A DNA stretch of 64,000 nt from Primulina eburnea (lineage: Eukaryota; Streptophyta; Magnoliopsida; Lamiales; Gesneriaceae): positions 19,639,071 through 19,703,070 of the forward strand of contig NC_133104.1 in NCBI RefSeq assembly GCF_022965805.1, written 5' to 3'. This document shows, piece by piece, positions 45,116 through 54,229 of this stretch. Below the pieces are notes generated by a model that was given only the letters and a program-made list of their open reading frames with translations, searched no databases and was not told where the DNA came from. Both the position numbers and the translations under genes were made by a program. The stretch's first letter is position 1; the number at the start of each line of letters is the position of its first letter.

Positions 45116-46048
45116 TCACGCATTGCCACCCGATGGTCCTGCTCCCCAAAATCTTTGGGAACCCTTCTGAGGACACACTCTAGCAAAATGCCCATGTTGT
45201 CCGCAGACATTGCATCTACCAGTCACTCCCTGGCATTGTTCGGTGGGATGTCTCCCTCCACACCTAGCGCAATAAACTCCAGTATAACTCGGACTGGAAC
45301 CACTGGAACTGGAGGAACCACTGCCTAACTTCTTGAACTGTTTCTTCCGAGCTTTCAGCAAATCTTGCTTTCCACTCGTGCTGCCACGTTCGAATCTCGA
45401 AGGGAATTGTGGTGTCTGGGGTTGCTTCACACACAACCTTGCTAATTGCCGAATCAGACTCTCTTCTGCTCTCTTTGCTTTACACAAAACATCAGCAAAG
45501 TGATAGGGTCGCTGTAGATTCATGAATGCAACTATCTCCGAATTCAATCCTCTAATGAATTGATTCACTACAGCTTCATCATCCCTAGCCATATGAGGAG
45601 CAAAACGCAACAGAGTAGAAAATTTAGCAGCATAATCATCAATATTCAATTGACCTTGACTTAAATTCTCAAATTCTGCTTTCTTGTCTTCTCGGTACGA
45701 GGCGGAGAAAAACCTTTGATAGAATTCAGTCTTGAAGACTTCCCACGTGATCACGGTACCCCGTAGTGCTAATACTCTTTTGATTGTAATCCACCAACTT
45801 CTGGCAACCTCTTGTAATTGGTGAAATACCAATTTAACTCTTTGGTCATCTGTACAATCCAGTAGATCAAACAATATCTCTATGTCCTCAACCCAGTGCT
45901 GACACGTTTCAGCCGTCTCTGTACCATTCAGAATCGGCGGCTCAAATAACTGAAATTCTGCCAACTTAGTTTCCATCGGAGTCGCTGACACATCTATCTG
46001 CGGTTCTGGTATGTATGGCGGATCATACGAAGTACTGCCTGTTTCCAC
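45116..46048 (-). CDS. gag: G3 Gag (gypsy)
   Basis: A 310-aa open frame. The Gag domain is similar to G4/G5 ([37 protein letters not shown]-like NQFIRGLNSEI). There are two zinc knuckles, C260-C263-H267-C272 and C279-C282-H287-C292, and the frame stops shortly after the second. The conserved MPPRR start of the family is altered: two bases separate ATG from the CCT-CCC-AGA-AGG codons, so the first in-frame Met is METGSTS at 46048. It ends before protease, so the product is Gag alone. Confidence 0.9.
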   Translation of the reverse strand: METGSTSYDPPYIPEPQIDVSATPMETKLAEFQLFEPPILNGTETAETCQHWVEDIEILFDLLDCTDDQRVKLVFHQLQEVARSWWITIKRVLALRGTVITWEVFKTEFYQRFFSASYREDKKAEFENLSQGQLNIDDYAAKFSTLLRFAPHMARDDEAVVNQFIRGLNSEIVAFMNLQRPYHFADVLCKAKRAEESLIRQLARLCVKQPQTPQFPSRFERGSTSGKQDLLKARKKQFKKLGSGSSSSSGSSPSYTGVYCARCGGRHPTEQCQGVTGRCNVCGQHGHFARVCPQKGSQRFWGAGPSGGNA

Positions 46049-46354
46049 AATCCTTCTGGGAGGTACATCTGATTACCACACACATTAGTAACCCAATAAT
46101 ACAAATCTGTGCCAATCTTTTCTGATCATGATCATCTTACTGCTGATCATGAATCCGATCCGATTCATATTCAAGAATACATAATCCCAATTCAAATCAT
46201 ATAATCAGGTAAGCATGTATCTTAAAGCAATAACACATAGTCTCATGCTAGCACACAATGTCAATCAACATGAAAATCAATCTCATGCTAGCACAGACAT
46301 GCAAGGAAAGAAAGAAAATTCATCTACCCCGCTCAATCTTTTCTATCTATAGAA

Positions 46355-46445
46355 GATCTATCGCTAAAGAATCTATAGCTAAAGGAACTATCGCTAAAGG
46401 AACTATCGGCTCTAGGAACCTTCAGCTCTAGAACCTAAGGCTCTG
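46355..46445 (-). repeat. PBS-proximal short tandem repeat in G3 leader
   Basis: Starting inside the PBS, about six copies of a 15-17-base unit (element strand AGAGCCGATAGTTCCTTT and variants) lie in tandem. G4 and G5 have a single copy of the related sequence after their PBS. Confidence 0.65.
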
Positions 46446-46451
46446 ATACCA
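46440..46451 (-). other. Primer-binding site of G3
   Basis: Element strand TGGTATCAGAGC, 5-base spacer to the LTR remnant. Confidence 0.9.
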
Positions 46452-46456
46452 CCTCT

Positions 46457-46492
46457 TGTGGGGACCCGGACGCTAATCATCTTCTTAATCAT
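46457..46492 (-). repeat. 5' LTR remnant of G3 (36 bp)
   Basis: It matches the corresponding end of the 3' LTR (40577-40612) with one difference, then switches abruptly to Sat-IN sequence. Confidence 0.88.
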
Positions 46493-46833
46493 TGAGGTTG
46501 CCTAGGACTAAGAAGGTGAGGGATTCTATTTTTGTTGTTGTGGATAGATTCTCTAAGATGGCACATTTTATAGCTTGTCATAAAACCGATGATGCTTCAA
46601 ACATTGCGGATTTGTTCTTTAGAGAAGTCGCTAGGTTGCTTGGCATGCCTAGGACTATTGTTTCTGTTCGCGATGTTAAAATCTTGAGTTACTTTTGGAA
46701 GACTTTATGGGCTGAACTTGGCACAAAATTGTTGTTTTCTACTACTTGTCATTCTCAAACTGATGGACAAACTGAAGTTGTCAATAGAACTTTGGGAACA
46801 CTTTTGCGTGCTATTCTTAAAAAGAACCTGGAT
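46493..46833 (+). repeat. Sat-IN array piece between G3 and G4
   Basis: Most of one unit, starting inside the GLPRTKK region. The integrase Asp is replaced by Val (SVRD) and HPQTDGQ reads HSQTDGQ. It ends at the TGGAT duplication of G4. Confidence 0.88.
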
Positions 46834-46982
46834 TGTAAGGCACGAAGATTTAGTTATCATAATCAGATGGATTTGTTGATAATTAAGATAATTGTAGATG
46901 TATTTCATTGGACTAGAAAAGAAAGGGAAATGTGTAATAAAGATGTGAAAGATAGTCAAAAGAATAAGTAAGGCCGAAGCTA

Positions 46983-47250
46983 TGGCGCATATGCGCGAAG
47001 GAATGCGCGCATATGCATGAGAATTCCAGTAGCATTGGCGCATATGCGCGGAAAGAGTGGCGCATATGCGCGACATGTACAGCAGCCTTGGCGCATATGC
47101 GCGAGAGTAGTGGCGCATATGCGCGGAGCGTCCAGAACCATTGGCGCATATGTGCGAGTTTAGTGGCGCATATGCGCGAGTGCTAAATCTGCCGAGACAG
47201 TAGGTTCGGCGCATATGCGCGAGTAATGCCGCGCATATGCGCGAGACGTG
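46983..47250 (+). promoter_or_regulatory. U3 GCGCATATGCGC array, G4 5' LTR
   Basis: Ten copies of GGCGCATATGCGCGA or variants, core a perfect 12-bp palindrome, irregular spacers of about 8-30 bp. The last copy lies about 45 bp before the TATA box. One copy has TGTGC where the 3' LTR has TGCGC; this is a C-to-T change at a CG site. Confidence 0.7.
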
Positions 47251-47289
47251 TATTGCAAAGAACAAGCCATGTGTTCGAAACATGCAAAG

Positions 47290-47298
47290 TATATATAT
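47290..47298 (+). promoter_or_regulatory. TATA box, G4 5' LTR
   Basis: TATATATAT after GCAAAG, downstream of the U3 array. Confidence 0.6.
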
Positions 47299-48487
47299 GA
47301 TTTGCCTCGATTTCTTCTCAATTGCAGCAGAAGGGTTCGAGATTTCAGAGGGAAGAAAAGCTTTCAACTTTCTTTTCACTTTCAAATTGTGATTTTGCAA
47401 GATTTAGCAATCCAAAATTAAACCCGACTTCGGTTTTGAACTCCTCTCTTTATTAGCTACAAGGTGATGTAAGTTTTCTTCAATTCCAGCATGTTTTGAA
47501 ATATATATGTTGGGAGAATTATGGTTTAAGCTTTAGAATGTGTTTTTGTAGTTATTGACACCGTAGAAATACAATCGGATCGAAGAACGGATATCGTATG
47601 CTATTATTACGATTTTCAGCATGTATAGAATGAAGTATATGCAGATTTTGAGATCTTGACTTGGATATTGTGATGATTATGAATTGAGGATATAGTTTTG
47701 TGTTGATTATGTTGTATTGATTTGACCGGTGTCGAGAATTACGTCGTTATGCCGTCAAATTGTATCAAGATCAAGTATTGAGAGTGGATAGGTGTTGATT
47801 TGGATTAGTAATTGATAAATTGTGTATCAACATTCCATTTCAGATTCATCTTACCTCACTTCGACATCGAGACCTCGACATCGATAAAGGTTTAACAAAA
47901 AAAGGTATAAGTCATGTTTTGTTTGGGGGAGATGTAACTCAAATAAGATATTATTTGAGTTTCCCAACCAAAATCACATACTAGTATTATTAGATATATT
48001 TTAACATGTTTATGAATTGTGTATAGCATTATATTCAATCTTTTAACATGTTTATGCTTTGATTTCAGAATTGTATTCAAGCAGGTATGATCAGGGTGAT
48101 ATTTAGATATGAATATGATTATACTTTGTTTACATATTGATATTCATTGCATCTAAGATAGGAGAGTCTTTGACAGGCATTGTCAAATAGCTAGACGTTT
48201 CGGTGTATCTCAGCATATGAGTAGGTATTACTCCTATTGCCGCCGTTGATACAGCTCAGACCGAAGTCTAGGAATGAGACGTACATTACCCCGATTGGAC
48301 GGTAAGTAGTGACGTCTTATTCACACCGGGATCCCTAGAGTTCTAGTCGAGTCGAGTCCAGACATGGTTTGATTCGCATTGCATTGCATGTGCATATGAT
48401 GTCATTCATGATAGCATGGTTCATGTTTAATTGATTATATGCATGTATACATGTTTATACTGGGATTTGTTCTCACCGGTTTTCCGG

Positions 48488-48521
48488 CTGTTGTTATGTC
48501 TGTATGTGTGCATAACAACAG
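48488..48521 (+). ncRNA. Conserved LTR hairpin (G4 5' LTR)
   Basis: Arms CTGTTGTTATG/CATAACAACAG, loop of 12; repeated at 63369-63402 in the 3' LTR. Confidence 0.5.
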
Positions 48522-48828
48522 GTGGGGCAGGATCTGGGTCACGCAGAGGATGAGAGATGGACATAGCGTGGTGATCTCGGGCATAGCAGAAGAACTAGTA
48601 GTTGTACTTTTGGCATGTACTGTATTTAATTACTAGTTGTCGAATATGGTTTGGAACCAGACATATTTGTATCTTATGTTTGTATATTATGTTGTTGAAT
48701 AACATAGAGACTTCTTATGTTAGCTTTCATTTGAGTTAATGTAAAAAGAAAAATTTGACCCACTTTTTATATTAATGATCCGTTTTAATCCCAAAGAAAA
48801 GAATTAGAGCCCGGGTCCCCACAACAGG

Positions 48829-48840
48829 TGGTATCAGAGC
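48829..48840 (+). other. Primer-binding site of G4
   Basis: TGGTATCAGAGC after spacer ACAGG. Confidence 0.92.
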
Positions 48841-49081
48841 CATAGGTTCTATAGATTGAGATAGAATAGAATGAGCGGGGTAGATCGAGTCTTCTTCCTT
48901 GCTCTATGATGTGCTAGCATGTTTACTGCTTTACTTGTTACATGTTGTTTGTTATTTGATTGATTACAGCATGTATTGGTTAAGACTGAATCAGAACCGA
49001 TTCTAGATCAGAGGTAACTGACTAGAGGAGGGCTGAGACAGTTGTATATCTTGTATTCTAATCAGTTGGATTATTAGATAC

Positions 49082-51268
49082 ATGCCTCCTAGAAGAGCAG
49101 CTGTTCCTTTACGACCACCAGCGCTTGAGCAGGGTAGCACATCCGGAGATACGATGGACGTCACTGCTACGCCCATGGAGACTCTATTAAAACGATTCCA
49201 GTCATTCCGACCCCCGACTTTAAAGGGTAAAGAAAATGCAATTGAATGTGAAAGCTGGTTGGAGGATATAGAGATGTTATTCGAGTCTCTGGAATATAGT
49301 GACGAGAAACGAGTGAAACTCATTGGCCATCAACTGCAAGATGTGGCTAAGTATTGGTGGGTGAATATAAGGAGAGCACTAGAACAGCGTGGCACCGAGG
49401 TTACATGGAAAGCATTCAAGACGGAGTTCTATCAGCGATTCTTCCCTGTATCCTATCGCAAAGATAAAGGCGCTGAATTTGCAAACCTGAGGCAAGGGCA
49501 ATTGAACATTGAAGAGTACGTTGCTAAATTTTCTTCTTTGCTTCGCTTTGCACCTCACGTTTCAGGTAGTGATGAGGCCATGGCAGATCAGTTTATAAAC
49601 GGCTTAAATCCTGATGTCTTCACATTGGTCAATACTGGGAGACCTAATAATTTCGCTGAAGCATTGAATCGTGCCAAAGGAGCTGAAGCAGGATTGCTTA
49701 GGCAACGGAGTGTTCCGTATGTGGCTCCGAGTCCAAGACCGCCATTACCTCCAGTACAACCTCCTCCCCGATTCGAAAGTGGTGGTAGCAGCAGCGGGCG
49801 CAAAGATCAGTTGAAAGCAAAGGGTAAACAGTTTAAGAGGGCAGGGAGCAGTTCTTCGAGCTCCAGCGGGTCAAGACAGAGAGGCTTTGGCCAGAATCTA
49901 GAGGTGGCAAGTGGATATTGCAGTACTTGTGGAGGTAAGCATGCCACAGAACAGTGTCAAGGTGTAGTGGGCAGGTGTAACGTATGCAAGCAACCGGGGC
50001 ATTATGCCAAGGTCTGTCCTCAGAGAAGTGGTGCATCGAGATTCCAGGCTGCAGGATCGTCTGCCTCCGTGACTCAGCCTGAGAGGAAAGCTTCATCTGT
50101 TCACTCATTTCAGCCGCCACCAGCACAGACCCAGCCTCGAGCCAGAGGTGGCCAGCCAGGGAGTCAGCCTCAGAGACAACAGGCTCAGGTGTTTGCCTTG
50201 ACTGAAGAGCAAGCACAGGATGCCCCAGATGATGTCATTGCAGGTAACTGTTTCCTTTGCGGTTATCCTGCTTATATATTGATAGATAAGGGTGCATCGC
50301 ATACATTCATATCAGAACGATTTGCATTATTGCATTCTCTGCCTGTTGAGTCGTTACTAGATGTCGTGTCTATTACTTCTCCGTTAGGAAGTGGTTTGAT
50401 ATCGGTGACTACGGTTAGACATTGCATCTTACGGTTTGAGGGTCATGAAATTGATCTAGATTGCATAGTACTCGGGTTAGATGATTTTGATTGTATTGTT
50501 GGAATTGACATGTTAACAAAGTATAGAGCTACCGTGGATTGTTTCCACAAGATTGTCAGATTCAGACCCGAGATGACACACGAGTGGAAATTCTACGGGA
50601 AGGGTTCCAGATCTCGGATTCCCTTGATTTCGGCTCTTACTATGAACAGATTATTGCAAAAAGGAGCAGATGGTTTCTTTATTTTTGCTGTAGATATGCA
50701 GAAGTCGAGCCCGGCGTTGGCAGATATACCAGTAGTGCAGGAATTTGCTGATATTTTTCCAGATGAGATCCCAGGATTACCTCCGGTTCGTGAGGTAGAC
50801 TTTAGTATTGATCTTACACCAGGTACCGTCCCTATTTCGAGAGCTCCGTATAGGATGGCACCCATCGAACTAAAAGAACTGAAAGCACAGTTAGAATATC
50901 TTCTGGCCAAGGGATATATCAGACCTAGTCTATCTCCTTGGGGCGCTCCGGTGCTGTTTGTGCGGAAGAAAGAAGGTTCGATGCGATTGTGTATAGACTA
51001 CCGGCAACTGAACAAGGCAACGATCAAGAATAAATATCCTTTGCCTAGGATCGATGACCTATTTGATCAGTTGCAGGGATCCTCTGTGTATTCTAAGATT
51101 GATTTGCGATCCGGATATCATCAGCTTCGAGTTCGAGATGTAGATATACCGAAGACAGCATTTCGAACCAGGTATGGACATTACGAATTTATTGTCATGC
51201 CTTTTGGTTTAACCAATGCTCCTGCGGTATTTATGGGCTTGATGAACCAAGTTTTCAGAAATATTTAG
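49082..51268 (+). pseudogene. gag-pol: G4 gag, protease and RT N-terminal half (frameshifted)
   Basis: 728 codons from [18 protein letters not shown], the same start as G5. Gag domain, two zinc knuckles ([13 protein letters not shown] and [14 protein letters not shown]), protease and the first part of RT ([41 protein letters not shown] block). The protease active site reads D402-K403-G where G5 has DTG, which should inactivate it. The frame ends at NQVFRNI because one base is missing near 51255 relative to G5. Confidence 0.92.
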
Positions 51269-51276
51269 ATGAATTT

Positions 51277-52281
51277 GTGATTGTCTTCATTGATGACATT
51301 TTGGTGTATTCGAAGAACAGAAATGAGCATGCAGAGCATCTCAGAATTGTTTTGCAGACGTTGAGAAACGAGCGACTGTATGCTAAATTGTCAAAGTGTG
51401 AGTTTTGGCTGAACCGAGTTGTATTCTTGGGGCATATCATTTCTGGAGATGGTATTTCTGTTGATCCGAGTAAAGTGGAAGCTGTGATCAGTTGGTCAAG
51501 ACCGACTTCGGTACCAGAAATACGCAGTTTCATGGGTCTGGCAGGATACTACCGAAGATTTATTCAAGATTTCTCCAGTATTGCAAAGCCCATAACTCAA
51601 TTGACGCAAAAGAATGCACCATTTGTTTGGTCAGAGGAGTGCGAGTCTAGCTTTCTAGAGTTGAAGAAAAGGCTGACCAGTGCTCCAGTACTGACGATAC
51701 CTTCAGGTACGGGTGATTTCGTTGTATATTGTGATGCTTCTCATAGAGGTTTGGGATGTGTTCTTATGCAGCGAGGCCATGTGATCGCATACGCCTCGAG
51801 ACAATTGAAGCCACATGAAGTTCGATACCCCATCCATGATCTGGAATTGGCGGCGATCGTATTTGCATTAAAGATTTGGCGTCATTATCTCTACGGCGAG
51901 AAATTTGAGATCTTTTCCGATCACAAGAGCCTAAAGTACCTATTCTCTCAATCAGAATTGAACATGAGACAGCGTAGATGGTTAGATTTATTAAAAGATT
52001 TTGACTGCGAAATCAAATATTATCCAGGAAAGTCAAACGCAGCAGCAGATGCCTTGAGTCGAAAGGTATGTGCCTTGTCCTTATCGACGATAAGTGTTAC
52101 AAAGTTAGTTGAAAGTTGCTGTCTCTCTGGATTAGCATTTGATACAGATAAGAGGCCACTACGGCTTGCTACTATTCAAGTTGAGCCGGACTTGATCAGG
52201 AGGATCAAGGAAGCACAAAGAACCGATCAGAATGTGCAGAAATCAATCCAAATGGTCAGATCAGGGCATGTATCAGAATAA
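51277..52281 (+). pseudogene. pol: G4 RT C-terminal half and RNase H
   Basis: Continues pol after the frameshift: [12 protein letters not shown] (RT catalytic Asp pair), [18 protein letters not shown], RNase [16 protein letters not shown], the tether region, ending VRSGHVSE then TAA at 52279-52281, where G5 has a Tyr codon. Homologous coding sequence continues to 52425, where G5 inserted. The Met at 51277 is not a real start. Confidence 0.92.
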
Positions 52282-52659
52282 CAGGTACGAGATCATGTGT
52301 TGTACGTGAATAACCGTCTAGTTGTGCCAGATGTTGCAGATTTGAGACAGCAGATTCTGACAGAGGCACATTGTAGTCGGTTCAGCATTCATCCTGGTGG
52401 CAGGAAGATGTACAACGACTTGAAGTGTAATGCCCGGAACAATGATTGACATATACGAATATGTTGTGAAGATTGTACATAACCATAAGAAATAAGAAAT
52501 GATATCATATATGATTTTCAGTATGATTATGACTTGTTGGGACAGAAGTACTGTATTGGATTATGATTGAGAATATGATAGTGTTGATATCTATTGAGAA
52601 TTAGGTTGACCGATATCGAGAATATTGGAGTATTTATATTTCGGTGAGACCGGAAGGAC

Positions 52660-52905
52660 CGAACCGAGATCGGAACGTACGATCAGAGTTCGCATCGTCC
52701 GTTCGGAGTTCGGAGCGTCCGAGCCAGGTGGCTGGACACATGGATGGCATGCAATAGTTCGGATCGACCGATCGTAGTTCGGATCATCCGAGACAGTTGG
52801 CTAGAGACGTGGAAGACATGCAGGATTCGGAACGTACGAAGTAAGTTCGGAGCGTCCGAAGGGTGTCAGATCGGAGCGTCCGAAGTGGATCGGATCTTCC
52901 GATCA
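52660..52905 (+). promoter_or_regulatory. U3 TTCGGAGCGTCCGAA array, G5 5' LTR
   Basis: About ten motifs around TTCGGA-N3-TCCGAA (variants with ACGTACGA or ATCGACCGAT cores). The last, GATCGGATCTTCCGATC, ends just before TATAAATA. Inverted-repeat, CG-containing, irregularly spaced. Confidence 0.7.
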
Positions 52906-52910
52906 TTGTC

Positions 52911-52918
52911 TATAAATA
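52911..52918 (+). promoter_or_regulatory. TATA box, G5 5' LTR
   Basis: TATAAATA in CTATAAATAGAGGC, a strong plant-type TATA context directly after the array. Confidence 0.75.
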
Positions 52919-53655
52919 GAGGCGAGGTTTCGTTAGATTTGAAAGCATTAGAAACATTTCTTAGAAGTGTTAAGAATCATTCCTATTGCAGATTCATCTT
53001 CACGACTGTAACAGCAATTCTACGACGGAAGGTATACTACATGCTTTGTTTTAGGGAATCACGACTCAAATGAGATCACATTTGAGTTTCCCAACCAAAA
53101 TCACATACGAGTTTTATTGTTTATATCTTGATATAGGTATTATTATAGATTTATTTATAGATCTTGTATGCAAATCTCGTTATGCTTTGTTTACAGATCA
53201 TGTTACATTGCATTAGATGTTTATTAGAACTTGTATTCAATTCCTATTATGCTTTGTTTACAGATCATGTTACATTGCATTAGATGATTATGCTTGTTTA
53301 CAGATTTTGTATTCATGCATTAAGATAGGACAGTCTGGAGATCAGGCAGACTTCTAGACGTTCGGTTCTATCCCAGCTTAGGGGAAGATCACCCCCCTAT
53401 TGTAGACGTGGATACAGATCAGGCCGAAGTCTAGGAATAAGACGTACCGTCACCCCGATTGGGAGGGTAGGTGATAGATCGTCTTATTCACACCGGGATC
53501 CCTAGAGTTTTAGTCGAGTCGCATTCTAGACATGATTAGGCTCGCATTTCATGATTTTATATGAATGACATTCATATCAGCATGTTTCATGTTTTATAGT
53601 ATTTATATGCATGTTCACATGTTTATACTGGGATGTGTTCTCACCGGTTTTCCGG

Positions 53656-53689
53656 CTGTTGTTATGTCTGTATGTGTGCATAACAACAG
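53656..53689 (+). ncRNA. Conserved LTR hairpin (G5 5' LTR)
   Basis: Arms CTGTTGTTATG/CATAACAACAG, about 170 bp before AATAAA. Same at 60094-60127. Confidence 0.5.
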
Positions 53690-53855
53690 GTGGGGCAGGA
53701 TTTGGGTCGAGACAGAGATGATCGTGTTAGCGTGGAGATCTCGGGCCTAGCAGACGGACCAGTAGTTGTCTTTTGATATGTACTGTATTTTATTACTGGT
53801 TAGTTGAGGACATACGGAACATGACATAGATTTTATGTTTGTATGTTGTAAATTA

Positions 53856-53861
53856 AATAAA
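53856..53861 (+). terminator. Poly(A) signal of G5 LTR
   Basis: AATAAA; the copies at 60295-60300 (3' LTR) and 31152-31157 (solo LTR) are in the same position. Confidence 0.5.
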
Positions 53862-53983
53862 GAACTTGTGCTTGTCTAGTTACATTTAGATTTAAATATA
53901 AAAGCGAAAAATTGACCCACGTTTTTAATAACAATCCATTTAATCCCAAGAAAAAGTATTAGAGCCCGGGTCCCCACAACAGG

Positions 53984-53995
53984 TGGTATCAGAGC
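53984..53995 (+). other. Primer-binding site of G5
   Basis: TGGTATCAGAGC after spacer ACAGG (53979-53983). Confidence 0.93.
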
Positions 53996-54229
53996 CGATA
54001 GTTCCGTTAGACTGAAATAGGATAGAATGAGCGGGGTAGATCGAGTCTTCTTCCTTGCTTGATGATGTGCTAGCATGATTATTGCTTTCTTATTACATGT
54101 TGTTTGGTATTTGATTAATTTCAGCATGTGATTGACTGAATCAGAACCGATTCTAGATCAGAGGTAACTGACTAGATGATGGCTGAGACAGTTGTATATC
54201 TTGTTTACTAATCAGTTGGATTATTAGAT
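53996..54229 (+). other. Leader of G5
   Basis: 234 bases, non-coding, closely similar to the G4 leader (48841-49081). Confidence 0.75.

Larger units (their letters stand above)
40577..46492 (-). mobile_element. G3: gag-only gypsy element (TR-GAG-like, Gyp-B), 5' LTR truncated
   Basis: Minus strand: PBS 46440-46451, leader, gag 45116-46048, then 2.3 kb without coding sequence, polypurine tract and 3' LTR 40577-42789. Only 36 bp of the 5' LTR remain (46457-46492) before Sat-IN sequence. LTRs plus gag without pol is the layout known as TR-GAG. LTR ends, PBS spacer and Gag place it with G4 and G5. Confidence 0.88.
46834..48823 (+). repeat. 5' LTR of G4
   Basis: TGTAAGGC…CGGGTCCCCACA. U3 array 46983-47250, TATA 47290-47298, hairpin 48488-48521. 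The minus-strand ORF 46705-47400 with repeated RICA/AHMR is an artefact of the array. Confidence 0.95.
52426..53978 (+). repeat. 5' LTR of G5
   Basis: TGTAATGCCCGG…CGGGTCCCCACA, with a U3 array, TATA box 52911-52918, hairpin 53656-53689 and AATAAA 53856-53861. Confidence 0.95.

Noticed and set aside
46983..47250. CRISPR-like array of short palindromic repeats with spacers
   Set aside because: Repeats are 12-15 bp, spacers are irregular, there are no cas genes, and the array lies in U3 of a plant LTR and is copied in the other LTR.
46705..47400. 231-aa minus-strand ORF with repeated RICA/AHMR segments (also 61700-62281)
   Set aside because: It is created by translating the GCGCATATGCGC array and neighbouring LTR and Sat-IN sequence; no start context or homology, and it spans an element border.
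48829..48840. tRNA gene fragment at TGGTATCAGAGC sites
   Set aside because: Only the 12-base primer complement is present next to LTR ends; there is no cloverleaf.
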